8,292 nucleotides of DNA. It comes from Desulfobacteraceae bacterium. Its GTDB lineage: Bacteria > Desulfobacterota > DSM-4660 > Desulfatiglandales > B25-G16. The DNA lies in assembly GCA_028572035.1 (NCBI GenBank), contig JAPVWE010000047.1:1-8292 (forward strand), in the 5' to 3' direction. Each line of letters opens with the position of its first letter. Position 1 is the stretch's first letter. A program made the translations under genes and the position numbers. The notes below the pieces were generated by a model, which had not been told where the DNA came from, ran no database searches, and saw nothing but the letters and a program-made list of their open reading frames with translations. This document shows, piece after piece, positions 1-5,612 of the stretch.

Positions 1-202
1 CTGAATTCTACCTACTCATGCCTCATAAGCCAGCCTGCCCTGGTGCGACGGGATGTGGATATGCAACTGTTTTCACTGCTTATGAATGCCTCACTTTCCA
101 TCACCGCATCTTGACATGCCAGGTCTGGGCCAGGGGCATAATGAAAAAAAAGATACCCATCCCCTGGACTTTGACGTTACCCTGAAGCAACAGGAGGTTT
201 TC
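1..202. other. Upstream region without a recognised gene
   Basis: No gene is recognised here. Two plus-strand frames are open from the left edge (stops at 112-114 and 183-185), but neither translation resembles a family I know and no start or ribosome site is visible. The stretch contains a small palindrome CCAGGTCTGG (119-128) and an inverted repeat CCAGGGG/CCCCTGG (130-136 and 161-167) around an A-rich loop. It could be the 3' flank of a gene that lies mostly outside the window. Confidence 0.4.
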
Positions 203-231
203 TTGACAGATCAAAACAGAGCTGATATAAA
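203..231 (+). promoter_or_regulatory. Sigma-70-type promoter for the EF-Tu-domain-2-like gene
   Basis: A perfect -35 box TTGACA (203-208) is separated by exactly 17 nt from a -10 box TATAAA (226-231, five of six consensus bases). Transcription would start near 238. That leaves a leader of about 30 nt carrying GGAGG (257-261), 7 nt before the ATG at 269. Match and spacing are seen directly; activity is inferred. It is the best promoter match in the window. Confidence 0.75.
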
Positions 232-268
232 ACGCTAAAGAATCTTTCAAACATGTGGAGGTTTTACT

Positions 269-526
269 ATGGCTGAGGAAGAGGTCGGTGTGATAGTTAC
301 ATTTTTTGCCAAGCCAAGTGTGGCAGCCCTCAAGGTAACAAAGGGATCCATTAAAAAGGGTGACATATTAAAGTATAAAGGGCACACTACCGAGTTTACC
401 GAAGAGGTAAAGAGTATGGAGATCGATAACCAACCTGTAGATGAAGCCACGGTTGGTGATGTGATCGGTATCAAGGTAGAAGAGAGGGTAAGGGAAAAGG
501 ATATAGTCTATAAGGTGGTGGACTGA
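269..526 (+). CDS. Translation elongation factor-like small protein (EF-Tu domain 2 fold)
   Basis: An 85-aa soluble protein that looks like a stand-alone beta-barrel domain 2 of translational GTPases. It has no G domain, and no Walker or NKxD motif. The pattern matches EF-Tu domain 2: an opening strand with VTFFAKPSVAALKV (residues 10-23), the KKGD turn at 29-32 (GSIKKGDILKYKG), the VKSMEID strand (47-53), and EATVGDVIGIKVEERVREKDIV (59-80), which corresponds to the 'aGdnvGl' segment of EF-Tu. Short 'translation elongation factor-like' proteins of this size are known in bacteria and archaea; their role is unsettled, so no biochemical function is claimed. The ATG start is well supported by GGAGG 7 nt upstream and a strong promoter. 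It appears to be monocistronic: the next gene lies on the opposite strand and overlaps its last 19 bp. Confidence 0.85.
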   Translation: MAEEEVGVIVTFFAKPSVAALKVTKGSIKKGDILKYKGHTTEFTEEVKSMEIDNQPVDEATVGDVIGIKVEERVREKDIVYKVVD

Positions 527-888
527 GAAAAATCCCAGCCACATCTTACACAAGAATCCTCCTTTTTCTGCTTAAAACCACAGTTAGGGCAGAGGGCAAA
601 ATCCTGGTCGGAGGATATACTGCCTCTTTCCGCAGGGGGTTTAGTCTCGGGGAATTCGCCTGTCTCCTGAATATTAACTAACCCGCCAGCATTAATAATG
701 GCCTCGGCATATATCCTGGCATCCGCTAACCTTAAATCTCTCTTCAATACTACGGGCGCCTTTTTGATATACTTATCTATTGTAGAGCCAGAAACCCCGA
801 GTTTGGCCATGTTTTGCCTAAAAAGCTCTGTATCAACCGTTATGCCAAAAAGGGCAACCCTGTATTTCTTGCTCACTCTTCCCAACAA
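508..888 (-). CDS. Hypothetical protein: L7/L12-like domain plus C-terminal zinc ribbon
   Basis: A 126-aa soluble protein of unknown function with two parts. Residues about 9-74 (YRVALFGITVDTELF..., then KAPVVLKRDLRLADARIYAE and INAGGLVNIQ) follow the pattern of ribosomal L7/L12 C-terminal-like domains: a strand with KAPVVLK, a helix, then an AGG strand. Similar domains occur at the N terminus of small deltaproteobacterial membrane or zinc-ribbon proteins. After a Pro/Glu-rich linker, CPNC at 100-103 and CVRC at 113-116 form a CxxC-x9-CxxC zinc ribbon. No membrane segment is present. The start is uncertain: TTG at 888 gives the full length, while an in-frame GTG at 876-874 would remove four residues; neither has a good ribosome site. 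It converges on, and overlaps by 19 bp, the EF-Tu-domain gene. The domain reading is mine from sequence pattern, not from a search. Confidence 0.7.
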   Translation of the reverse strand: MLGRVSKKYRVALFGITVDTELFRQNMAKLGVSGSTIDKYIKKAPVVLKRDLRLADARIYAEAIINAGGLVNIQETGEFPETKPPAERGSISSDQDFALCPNCGFKQKKEDSCVRCGWDFSQSTTL

Positions 889-928
889 TTATTCTTTATA
901 ATAGGTTCAGAAATTGACTCTTATGTCG

Positions 929-956
929 ATTTAAGACCAGATCAATTTTATGTCAA
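929..956 (-). promoter_or_regulatory. Candidate promoter for the minus-strand zinc-ribbon gene
   Basis: On the minus strand a perfect TTGACA (plus-strand TGTCAA, 951-956) is followed after 16 nt by TTAAAT (plus-strand ATTTAA, 929-934), which has four of six -10 consensus bases. It points into the gene starting at 888. The -35 is strong and the -10 moderate; use is inferred. Confidence 0.4.
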
Positions 957-984
957 GACAAAAAGGGAATAATCCTGCTGTTCT

Positions 985-1013
985 TTTCCTTGCATAGTGA
1001 ATTATGCTATGAT
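985..1013 (+). promoter_or_regulatory. Candidate extended -10 promoter for phoH operon
   Basis: TGCTATGAT at 1005-1013 is an extended -10 element (TG-n-TATGAT, five of six). A weak -35 (TTTCCT, 985-990) lies 17 nt upstream, a common arrangement for extended -10 promoters. It would start transcription near 1020, about 50 nt before the phoH start, and is the only plausible plus-strand promoter seen in the 889-1069 gap. Confidence 0.45.
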
Positions 1014-1069
1014 AATAAAGGCAGTTTATTAGTAATCTTCGATAATTTTAGGAAGGAAGCAGACATAAT

Positions 1070-2050
1070 TTGCCTAAACTATTAAATAAAAGGGAGGATA
1101 TCAAAACTAAAAGGGTTACCTTTGATAATAATGAATTGGTGAGGAGTCTCTATGGGGAAAGGAACGGAAATCTCCGGTTGATAGAAAAAAGGCTCAACAT
1201 GACAATTAACATCAGAGGAAACGACCTCATTTTACAAGGTGGTCTTTCGGAGTTAGAGCTGGTCGAAAATCTGTTGACCCAGCTATACGGACTGCTCAAA
1301 GAAGGATACCCCATTTACGATAGGGACGTTGATTATTCTCTGAGAATCCTGGGCAGTAACCATAAAGCAGAGCTCAAACGAATTTTCTTAGATAGGGTAT
1401 ACATCCCGTCAAAAAAAAGGACCATAACTCCCAAAAGTATCAACCAGAAGAATTATATTGATAGCATAAGAAAATACGACATTGTATTTGGTATAGGCCC
1501 AGCTGGTACAGGAAAGACGTATCTTGCTATGGCTATGGCCATATCATCTTTAATGAAAAAGGAGGTAAGCAGGGTGGTCCTGGCAAGACCAGCAGTGGAG
1601 GCAGGCGAAAAATTAGGTTTTCTGCCAGGAAATCTATACGAAAAGGTGAATCCTTACCTTAGACCACTCTATGATGCCCTCCATGATATGATGGATTTTG
1701 AGAGTGCCTCGCGCTTTATTCAAAGTGGTGTAATAGAGGTAGCTCCTTTAGCGTTTATGAGGGGGAGAACGCTTAATGATTCATTTGTCATACTAGATGA
1801 GGCCCAGAATGCAACACCTGAACAAATGAAGATGTTTCTGACACGCCTTGGCTTTAGCTCCAAGACTGTCATAACCGGGGATATTACCCAGACAGACCTC
1901 CCTGAAGGGAAGGCCACGGGTCTCATACAGGCCAGGGATATTCTGGCCCATATAACAGAGATAAGATTTGTTTATTTTGGAAAGGAAGATGTTGTCAGGC
2001 ATCCATTGGTTCAAGAAGTCATAGATGCCTATGATAAACTGGATACTTGA
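1070..2050 (+). CDS. phoH: PhoH/YbeZ family ATPase
   Basis: A 326-aa cytoplasmic PhoH-family P-loop ATPase, usual length for the YbeZ type. An N-terminal KH-like region (about residues 15-75) precedes the ATPase core. The Walker A motif is GPAGTGKT at 143-150. RPAVEAGEKLGFLPG (173-187) is a family signature, Walker B is VILDEAQN at 240-247, and the sensor-like stretch VITGDITQTDLP lies at 267-278. The PhoH domain is related to superfamily I helicases. In E. coli, YbeZ acts with the endonuclease YbeY in RNA/ribosome metabolism; ybeY lies two genes downstream here. The start is TTG at 1070, supported by GGAAGGAAG (1051-1059) about 10 nt upstream. It is the first gene of the long plus-strand cluster, 81 bp before the pgpH ATG. 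The TGA stop falls inside a tandem heptamer repeat. Confidence 0.96.
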   Translation: MPKLLNKREDIKTKRVTFDNNELVRSLYGERNGNLRLIEKRLNMTINIRGNDLILQGGLSELELVENLLTQLYGLLKEGYPIYDRDVDYSLRILGSNHKAELKRIFLDRVYIPSKKRTITPKSINQKNYIDSIRKYDIVFGIGPAGTGKTYLAMAMAISSLMKKEVSRVVLARPAVEAGEKLGFLPGNLYEKVNPYLRPLYDALHDMMDFESASRFIQSGVIEVAPLAFMRGRTLNDSFVILDEAQNATPEQMKMFLTRLGFSSKTVITGDITQTDLPEGKATGLIQARDILAHITEIRFVYFGKEDVVRHPLVQEVIDAYDKLDT

Positions 2051-2073
2051 TGCTTGATACTGGAAACTTGATA
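2046..2073 (+). repeat. Four tandem heptamers at the 3' end of phoH
   Basis: Four consecutive 7-bp units occur: CTTGATG (2046-2052), CTTGATA (2053-2059), CTGGAAA (2060-2066, degenerate) and CTTGATA (2067-2073). The first unit contains the phoH stop codon TGA (2048-2050). The 7-nt phasing is seen directly; origin and function are unknown. Confidence 0.7.
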
Positions 2074-2080
2074 GTCTTTG

Positions 2081-2119
2081 ACTTTAGGCACTTTAGGCAC
2101 TTATAACTTTAGGCACTTT
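2081..2119 (+). repeat. ACTTTAGGC nonamer repeats upstream of pgpH
   Basis: Two perfect tandem copies of ACTTTAGGC (2081-2089, 2090-2098) are followed by ACTTATA and a third copy (2106-2114) running into ACTTTCAT. The same ACTTTAGGCACTTTCAT string recurs at 5187-5203, immediately before and into the acpS start codon. It occupies the phoH-pgpH junction. Confidence 0.8.
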
Positions 2120-2131
2120 CATATAAATATC

Positions 2132-4555
2132 ATGGTCGAGAAAAAGAAAAGGATTGCCCTGACCAAAAACCCGTTGAAAAGATTGGGAACATGGCTCAGG
2201 CCAGCTATTTCGAAATTTCAAATATGGATTTATCTGATCGTCTTGAGTGCTACTATCTCCCTTCTCATTTTCCCCAACATATTGATAATACACAAAGAAG
2301 CGCATTCTCTTGGCAATGTGCTAAATAAGGATATCAAAGCATCTCATGATTTTCTTGTAGAAGATAAGGAGCTGACAAGACAGAGAAGGGATAAGGCAGT
2401 AAAATCATCTCTATTTGTCTATGACTTTGACAGGTCAGGGGCTTACATTAACAACAGAATAAAAGAATCCTTCAGCTATGGCAGGACGGAGCTAAAGCAT
2501 ATTTTGTCAATTGAGTTGGAGCCAACTCTACGCTCAGAGAAGCTTGGACAACTAACAGATAAATTCTTTGGGCTTGCAGGGATTACTGGAGACCCTGTTC
2601 TCTTTGACCAGCTTGTCAAAACTAGTTTTTCTTCCCAAATACAGAATAGCGTAGTAATTGCAGTAAATCGAATCTTAGAGAAAGGGGTTGTTGGGAACAA
2701 GACAGTTTTGATGACCCAGAAGGGAAAAGGAATAATTCTCCTGGATATTGATACTCAAAAAGAGCTCAAGGTAGATGATCTTGATCGGTTTTATGACCTT
2801 GAAGGTGCTCGCCAACATATCGGTCAGATAGTAGAGCAACTCACAACAAATGAAGATGGACCAGAGATAGTTGCCACAACAAGGCACTTAGCTGAATTGG
2901 TCATAAGACCGAACATAGCGTTCAATAAGAGGGAAACAGACCTAAGAAAAGAGGAGGCCAAGGATTCGGTAAAACCCATCTATTTCCAGGTGAAAAAGGG
3001 CGAGATGATTATCAGGGAGGGAGAAAAGATAAACCCAACTCATCTACTAAAACTGGAGGCTGGGGCCACGTTAAAAAGAAACCCCCCTATCCCATTTATG
3101 GCCCTTAGCATGACCGTAATGATTGGTATCTTGTTAGCCTTGAGTTACGTTATACTTGTCAGGAGGTCCAATGCGTTCAAAGGAGATGCCAGAAGCCTTA
3201 TCTTCATCAGCTTGACCCTTTTATTCATGTTTTTGGTTGTGCTCTTGTATAACACAGTGGCTGAAGAGGTAGCCCGGGGTTTCTCTTTTTTTACTGTTCA
3301 GGTTCTCCTTTTTGCCTTGCCAATTTCTCTGGGGGCTATATTAATCTCTATCTTTCAAGGATTGGAGGTGGCAATTGCCTTTTCTTTAATCATCTCCATT
3401 CTGGCCTCCATTGTCATAGAAGGGAGGGTAGAATTCTTTGTTTATTTCCTGGTAGGCTCTCTTCTGGCCGCCTATGGGGTGAGAAATTGCAGGGAAAGAA
3501 TAGTACTGATAAAAACTGGAATGAGGGTTGGTCTTCTAAACGTTGTTATGGCCTTATCGATCCAGACCCTATACCAGAGCCTATATGGAAATCCTTACTC
3601 CTCAACAGGTGCCATCTCCCTCGTTGCTGGTTTTTTGGGAGGTGTCCTGGCCGGCGTTATGGCTACCGGTTTTTTACCATTGATAGAAATGGCCTCTGGT
3701 TTTACCACGGACATCAAACTGCTGGAATTGTCCAGTTTGGATCAGCCTATCCTTAAAGATTTGATGATTAAGGCCCCTGGCACGTATCATCATAGCGTCA
3801 TTGTTAGCAACATGGTTGAGGCAACAGCTGAAGGTATCCATGCCAGTCCCCTCTTGGCAAAGGTAAGTGCCTATTACCATGACATAGGAAAAATAACGAA
3901 ACCACTCTACTTTGTGGAAAATCAAGTGAGGGGTGACAACAGACACGAGAAACTTGCGCCATCTATGAGTAGCCTCATATTAATCTCTCATGTTAAAGAT
4001 GGTGTAGAGCTTGCAAAGCAACACAGGCTTTCAAAGGAGATAATAGATATTATCCAGCAACACCAGGGGACACGTCTAATCTCCTACTTTTATCAAAAGG
4101 CCAAAGAGCAAAGTGAAAAAAAGGGGGGCAAATCCTCGCCTGTTGAAGAGGAGGATTTCAGATATCCTGGACCCAAGCCTCAGACTAAAGAGGCAGGACT
4201 TATCTTAGTGGCAGATACAGTGGAGGCTGCATCCAGAACCTTAGTCGATCCTACCCCTGCAAGGATCAAAGGAATGGTTCAGAAGATCATAAACAACGTC
4301 TTCTCAGATGGACAGTTAGATGAATGCGAATTGACATTAAAGGATTTAAACCAGATAGCCAAGAGCTTTACCAAGACATTAGGCGGAATCTTTCACAGCC
4401 GCATTGAATATCCAGAACCTATCATAAAAGGAGAAACAGATAGGAAGAGGGAAAATGGAAATTCAAATAACCTGCCAGCACCCCATGAAAAACATAGATC
4501 CCGTGAAGGTAAGAATGAAACTGAAGAGGATCTTAAAAGACTTGGAGTATCATGA
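2132..4555 (+). CDS. pgpH: 7TM-HD family phosphohydrolase (PgpH/YqfF-like)
   Basis: An inner-membrane protein of about 807 aa. From the ATG at 2132 it has one N-terminal membrane segment (residues about 28-52), a large extracytoplasmic 7TMR-HDED region to about 325, seven membrane helices (about 330-535), then a cytoplasmic HD phosphohydrolase domain. The HD domain shows TYHHS (H553, H554) and YYHDIGK (H583-D584), the metal-binding HDIG-type signature. In Listeria, PgpH hydrolyses the second messenger c-di-AMP; the substrate here is inferred from the family. An in-frame TTG at 2078 would add 18 residues encoded by the ACTTTAGGC repeats (LGTLGTYNF...). This looks like read-through of non-coding repeat, so ATG 2132 is preferred, although it lacks a clear ribosome site. 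The charged, hydrophilic C-terminal tail overlaps the start of ybeY by 101 bp. Confidence 0.93.
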   Translation: MVEKKKRIALTKNPLKRLGTWLRPAISKFQIWIYLIVLSATISLLIFPNILIIHKEAHSLGNVLNKDIKASHDFLVEDKELTRQRRDKAVKSSLFVYDFDRSGAYINNRIKESFSYGRTELKHILSIELEPTLRSEKLGQLTDKFFGLAGITGDPVLFDQLVKTSFSSQIQNSVVIAVNRILEKGVVGNKTVLMTQKGKGIILLDIDTQKELKVDDLDRFYDLEGARQHIGQIVEQLTTNEDGPEIVATTRHLAELVIRPNIAFNKRETDLRKEEAKDSVKPIYFQVKKGEMIIREGEKINPTHLLKLEAGATLKRNPPIPFMALSMTVMIGILLALSYVILVRRSNAFKGDARSLIFISLTLLFMFLVVLLYNTVAEEVARGFSFFTVQVLLFALPISLGAILISIFQGLEVAIAFSLIISILASIVIEGRVEFFVYFLVGSLLAAYGVRNCRERIVLIKTGMRVGLLNVVMALSIQTLYQSLYGNPYSSTGAISLVAGFLGGVLAGVMATGFLPLIEMASGFTTDIKLLELSSLDQPILKDLMIKAPGTYHHSVIVSNMVEATAEGIHASPLLAKVSAYYHDIGKITKPLYFVENQVRGDNRHEKLAPSMSSLILISHVKDGVELAKQHRLSKEIIDIIQQHQGTRLISYFYQKAKEQSEKKGGKSSPVEEEDFRYPGPKPQTKEAGLILVADTVEAASRTLVDPTPARIKGMVQKIINNVFSDGQLDECELTLKDLNQIAKSFTKTLGGIFHSRIEYPEPIIKGETDRKRENGNSNNLPAPHEKHRSREGKNETEEDLKRLGVS

Positions 4556-4886
4556 CGGTGAACTGAGCTTACTCTTTACTGACGATAAACACATAGCAGA
4601 ACTGAACCACAGGTTTCTCAAAAGAGAAGGTCCGACAAATGTTCTTGCCTTTCCCATGAGGGATGATGATCATAGTGGGCCTGAGACACCAATGCTGGGG
4701 GATGTAGTCATATCAGTAGATGCTGCGATGAGGGATGCGAAAAAAAGTGGTGAGGGCCTTAATAGGACTATTGATAGACTTGTAATCCATGGTCTTTTAC
4801 ACCTCCTGGGCTATGACCACGAAAGGTCAGAGCAGGAAGCCGGGCGCATGGAAGAGGAGACGGAACGGTTGTTGGCAGCGTCATAA
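4455..4886 (+). CDS. ybeY: Endoribonuclease YbeY (rRNA maturation)
   Basis: A 143-aa cytoplasmic metalloprotein of the UPF0054/YbeY family, near usual length. The zinc-binding signature HGLLHLLGYDH lies at 112-122 (H112, H116, H122), and the conserved PTNVLAFPM is at 60-68. YbeY takes part in 16S rRNA 3' maturation and 70S quality control. The E. coli Arg59 position aligns with Leu55 here, followed by KR; a Leu there is common in the family. The ATG at 4455 is supported by AGGAAGAGGG (4442-4451), so ybeY begins 101 bp inside pgpH in another frame, an overlap that suggests translational coupling. Neighbours phoH and pgpH form the conserved phoH-HD-ybeY cluster. The 315 bp after its stop hold only a gene remnant and repeats. 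Confidence 0.96.
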   Translation: MEIQITCQHPMKNIDPVKVRMKLKRILKDLEYHDGELSLLFTDDKHIAELNHRFLKREGPTNVLAFPMRDDDHSGPETPMLGDVVISVDAAMRDAKKSGEGLNRTIDRLVIHGLLHLLGYDHERSEQEAGRMEEETERLLAAS

Positions 4887-4889
4887 AAC

Positions 4890-4918
4890 TTGACATAAAT
4901 TTCATGATCTTTATTTAT
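4890..4918 (+). promoter_or_regulatory. Possible promoter downstream of ybeY
   Basis: A perfect TTGACA (4890-4895) lies 16-17 nt before weak -10 candidates (TATTTA 4912-4917 or ATTTAT 4913-4918). It could feed acpS and the downstream genes, which are separated from ybeY by 315 bp. The -10 match is poor, so this is tentative. Confidence 0.25.
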
Positions 4919-4925
4919 GAACACG

Positions 4926-5021
4926 GAATACAGCATTGGCCACAGTATCATTGCCAGGGCAGTGATGGTGGGAATAGATCAAGCCGTTCGGGAGATGGTT
5001 AAACTGGTGTCCCAATTGTAG
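4926..5021 (+). pseudogene. pdxJ: pdxJ remnant (C-terminal ~30 codons of pyridoxine 5'-phosphate synthase)
   Basis: A short open stretch reads EYSIGHSIIARAVMVGID, then QAVREMVKLVSQL and TAG (5019-5021). It closely resembles the C terminus of PdxJ, where the 'elnIGHsiiarAv..Gl..AVrem' segment contains the glycine-histidine pair of the phosphate-binding site. PdxJ condenses 3-amino-2-oxopropyl phosphate with 1-deoxyxylulose 5-phosphate and is normally about 240 aa. Here everything upstream of the last ~30 residues is gone: in-frame stops precede it at 4894-4896 and 4903-4906, and ybeY ends only 40 bp before. An ATG at 4917 could open a 34-codon ORF but has no ribosome site. Placement between ybeY and acpS fits, since pdxJ is commonly found beside acpS in proteobacteria. 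The family call rests on remembered consensus, not a search. Confidence 0.65.
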
Positions 5022-5112
5022 TGTTTGTTGTGTCTATTGAGTTTCTTGTGTTTTTTGCGTTCCCAGGATTTATAGGGTTTTAATCCGCCTGTGGCAGAAC
5101 AACTTTTATTTA

Positions 5113-5121
5113 ACTTTAGGC
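5113..5121 (+). repeat. ACTTTAGGC unit left of the hairpin
   Basis: A single exact copy of the nonamer that is tandem at 2081-2114. Its final GC runs into the left arm of the large hairpin at 5120-5153, so the hairpin lies between two copies of the repeat (the other is at 5187-5195). Confidence 0.6.
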
Positions 5122-5153
5122 CTGCCCGTCCCGCTGCTCGGGACGAGGCGGGC
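5120..5153 (+). repeat. GC-rich palindrome (REP-like or terminator-like hairpin)
   Basis: CGTCCCG (5127-5133), loop CTGCT (5134-5138) and CGGGACG (5139-5145) make a perfect 7-bp stem. After a bulged A (5146), seven further pairs join 5120-5126 to 5147-5153, with one G-T wobble. The hairpin is far richer in GC than its surroundings. There is no T-run after the right arm, so it is not a canonical intrinsic terminator; a dispersed REP-like palindrome is more likely. Confidence 0.65.
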
Positions 5154-5162
5154 GGGCGCTTT

Positions 5163-5179
5163 ATCAGCCTGAGGCTGAT
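5163..5179 (+). repeat. Small perfect hairpin before acpS
   Basis: ATCAGCC (5163-5169), loop TGA, and GGCTGAT (5173-5179) make a perfect 7-bp stem ending 22 nt before the acpS ATG. It lies inside the probable acpS leader if transcription comes from upstream, and could affect read-through or translation; function is inferred only. Confidence 0.5.
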
Positions 5180-5186
5180 TTAGCTC

Positions 5187-5200
5187 ACTTTAGGCACTTT
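5187..5200 (+). repeat. ACTTTAGGCACTTT repeat abutting the acpS start
   Basis: ACTTTAGGC plus ACTTT, identical to 2106-2119, sits directly before CATG of acpS. Its TAGG could act as a weak ribosome site about 8-9 nt before the ATG at 5202, which has no other candidate. The repeat may therefore have supplied the translation signal. Confidence 0.6.
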
Positions 5201-5201
5201 C

Positions 5202-5588
5202 ATGATTTATGGCATTGGCATAGATCTCGTGAACATAAGAAGGATGGGAAGAGTAATCGATAGGTGGGGAACAAGGTTCATTAATAGGATATTTACTGCC
5301 CAGGAAATAAATTACTGCGTTCAAGGTCCAAAATCAGTGTCTTCCCTTGCCTTACGTTTTGCAGCCAAGGAAGCCTTCTCAAAGGCTATAGGTTTGGGCA
5401 TGAAAAAGGGCATCAGGTGGCGGGACATAGAGATTGTCCATAATCCAAGTGGTCGGCCTGACCTTAATGTGACTGGAAAGGCCCTTGGTTTCTGTCATAA
5501 GGAGGGAATAAAAAGGTGGTATGTTACCCTTTCGGATGAGGGTGACTACGGCATAGCTGTTGTAGTGCTTGAAAAAGGTGCTGCATAG
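5202..5588 (+). CDS. acpS: Holo-[acyl-carrier-protein] synthase
   Basis: A 128-aa cytoplasmic 4'-phosphopantetheinyl transferase. It moves phosphopantetheine from CoA to the conserved serine of apo-ACP, activating fatty acid synthesis. The family landmarks are present: GIGIDLVNIRRM (residues 4-15) with metal ligand D8, FTAQEINYC (31-39), and RFAAKEAFSKAIG (52-64) with E57, the second Mg-binding acidic residue. The C-terminal strand TLSDEGDYGIAVVVLE (109-124) is at the usual 'SH..yAiA.v' position; the His common after Ser is Asp here, a variation seen in other members. Length is typical. The start ATG 5202 follows a repeat and has only a weak TAGG ribosome site. tsaE follows after 24 bp (or 9 bp from its alternative start). 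No nnrE/yjeF-type gene lies between acpS and tsaE, unlike many relatives. Confidence 0.95.
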   Translation: MIYGIGIDLVNIRRMGRVIDRWGTRFINRIFTAQEINYCVQGPKSVSSLALRFAAKEAFSKAIGLGMKKGIRWRDIEIVHNPSGRPDLNVTGKALGFCHKEGIKRWYVTLSDEGDYGIAVVVLEKGAA

Positions 5589-5612
5589 TAGCGTTTTTTG
5601 AGGACCTTGAGG

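Larger units (their letters stand above)
4887..5201. other. Gene-poor ybeY-acpS interval
   Basis: These 315 bp hold no intact gene. In order they contain a possible promoter (4890-4918), the pdxJ remnant (4926-5021), a T/G-rich tract of short TTGTG/TTGAGT-like words (about 5021-5070), one ACTTTAGGC unit (5113-5121), a 14-bp-stem hairpin (5120-5153), a second small hairpin (5163-5179) and a second ACTTTAGGC (5187-5195) that abuts acpS. The picture is of a deleted gene replaced by repeats. Confidence 0.6.

Noticed and set aside
130..167. Inverted repeat CCAGGGG/CCCCTGG as an intrinsic terminator
   Set aside because: The loop is long (about 24 nt), the stem short, and the A-run lies in the loop with no T-run after the stem.
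3..185. Plus-strand frame open from the left window edge as a partial CDS
   Set aside because: The translation has no recognisable motif and another frame is open over the first 111 bases too; no start is visible.
203..238. Possible 11-codon leader peptide (TTG at 203, stop 236-238) after AGGAGG at 192-197
   Set aside because: The TTG is part of the -35 box of a near-perfect promoter, so it lies upstream of the transcript; spacing to AGGAGG is probably coincidence.
698..901. 67-codon plus-strand ORF opposite the zinc-ribbon gene
   Set aside because: The minus-strand frame has a clear four-cysteine ribbon and domain pattern, so this is its antisense shadow.
2078..2131. TTG-initiated 18-residue extension of PgpH
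   Set aside because: It is encoded by the ACTTTAGGC repeats and yields a repetitive LGTLGT string; the ATG at 2132 leads directly into a normal family N terminus.
3674..3946. 90-codon minus-strand ORF within pgpH
   Set aside because: It is antisense to the conserved HD domain of pgpH and shows no independent coding signal.
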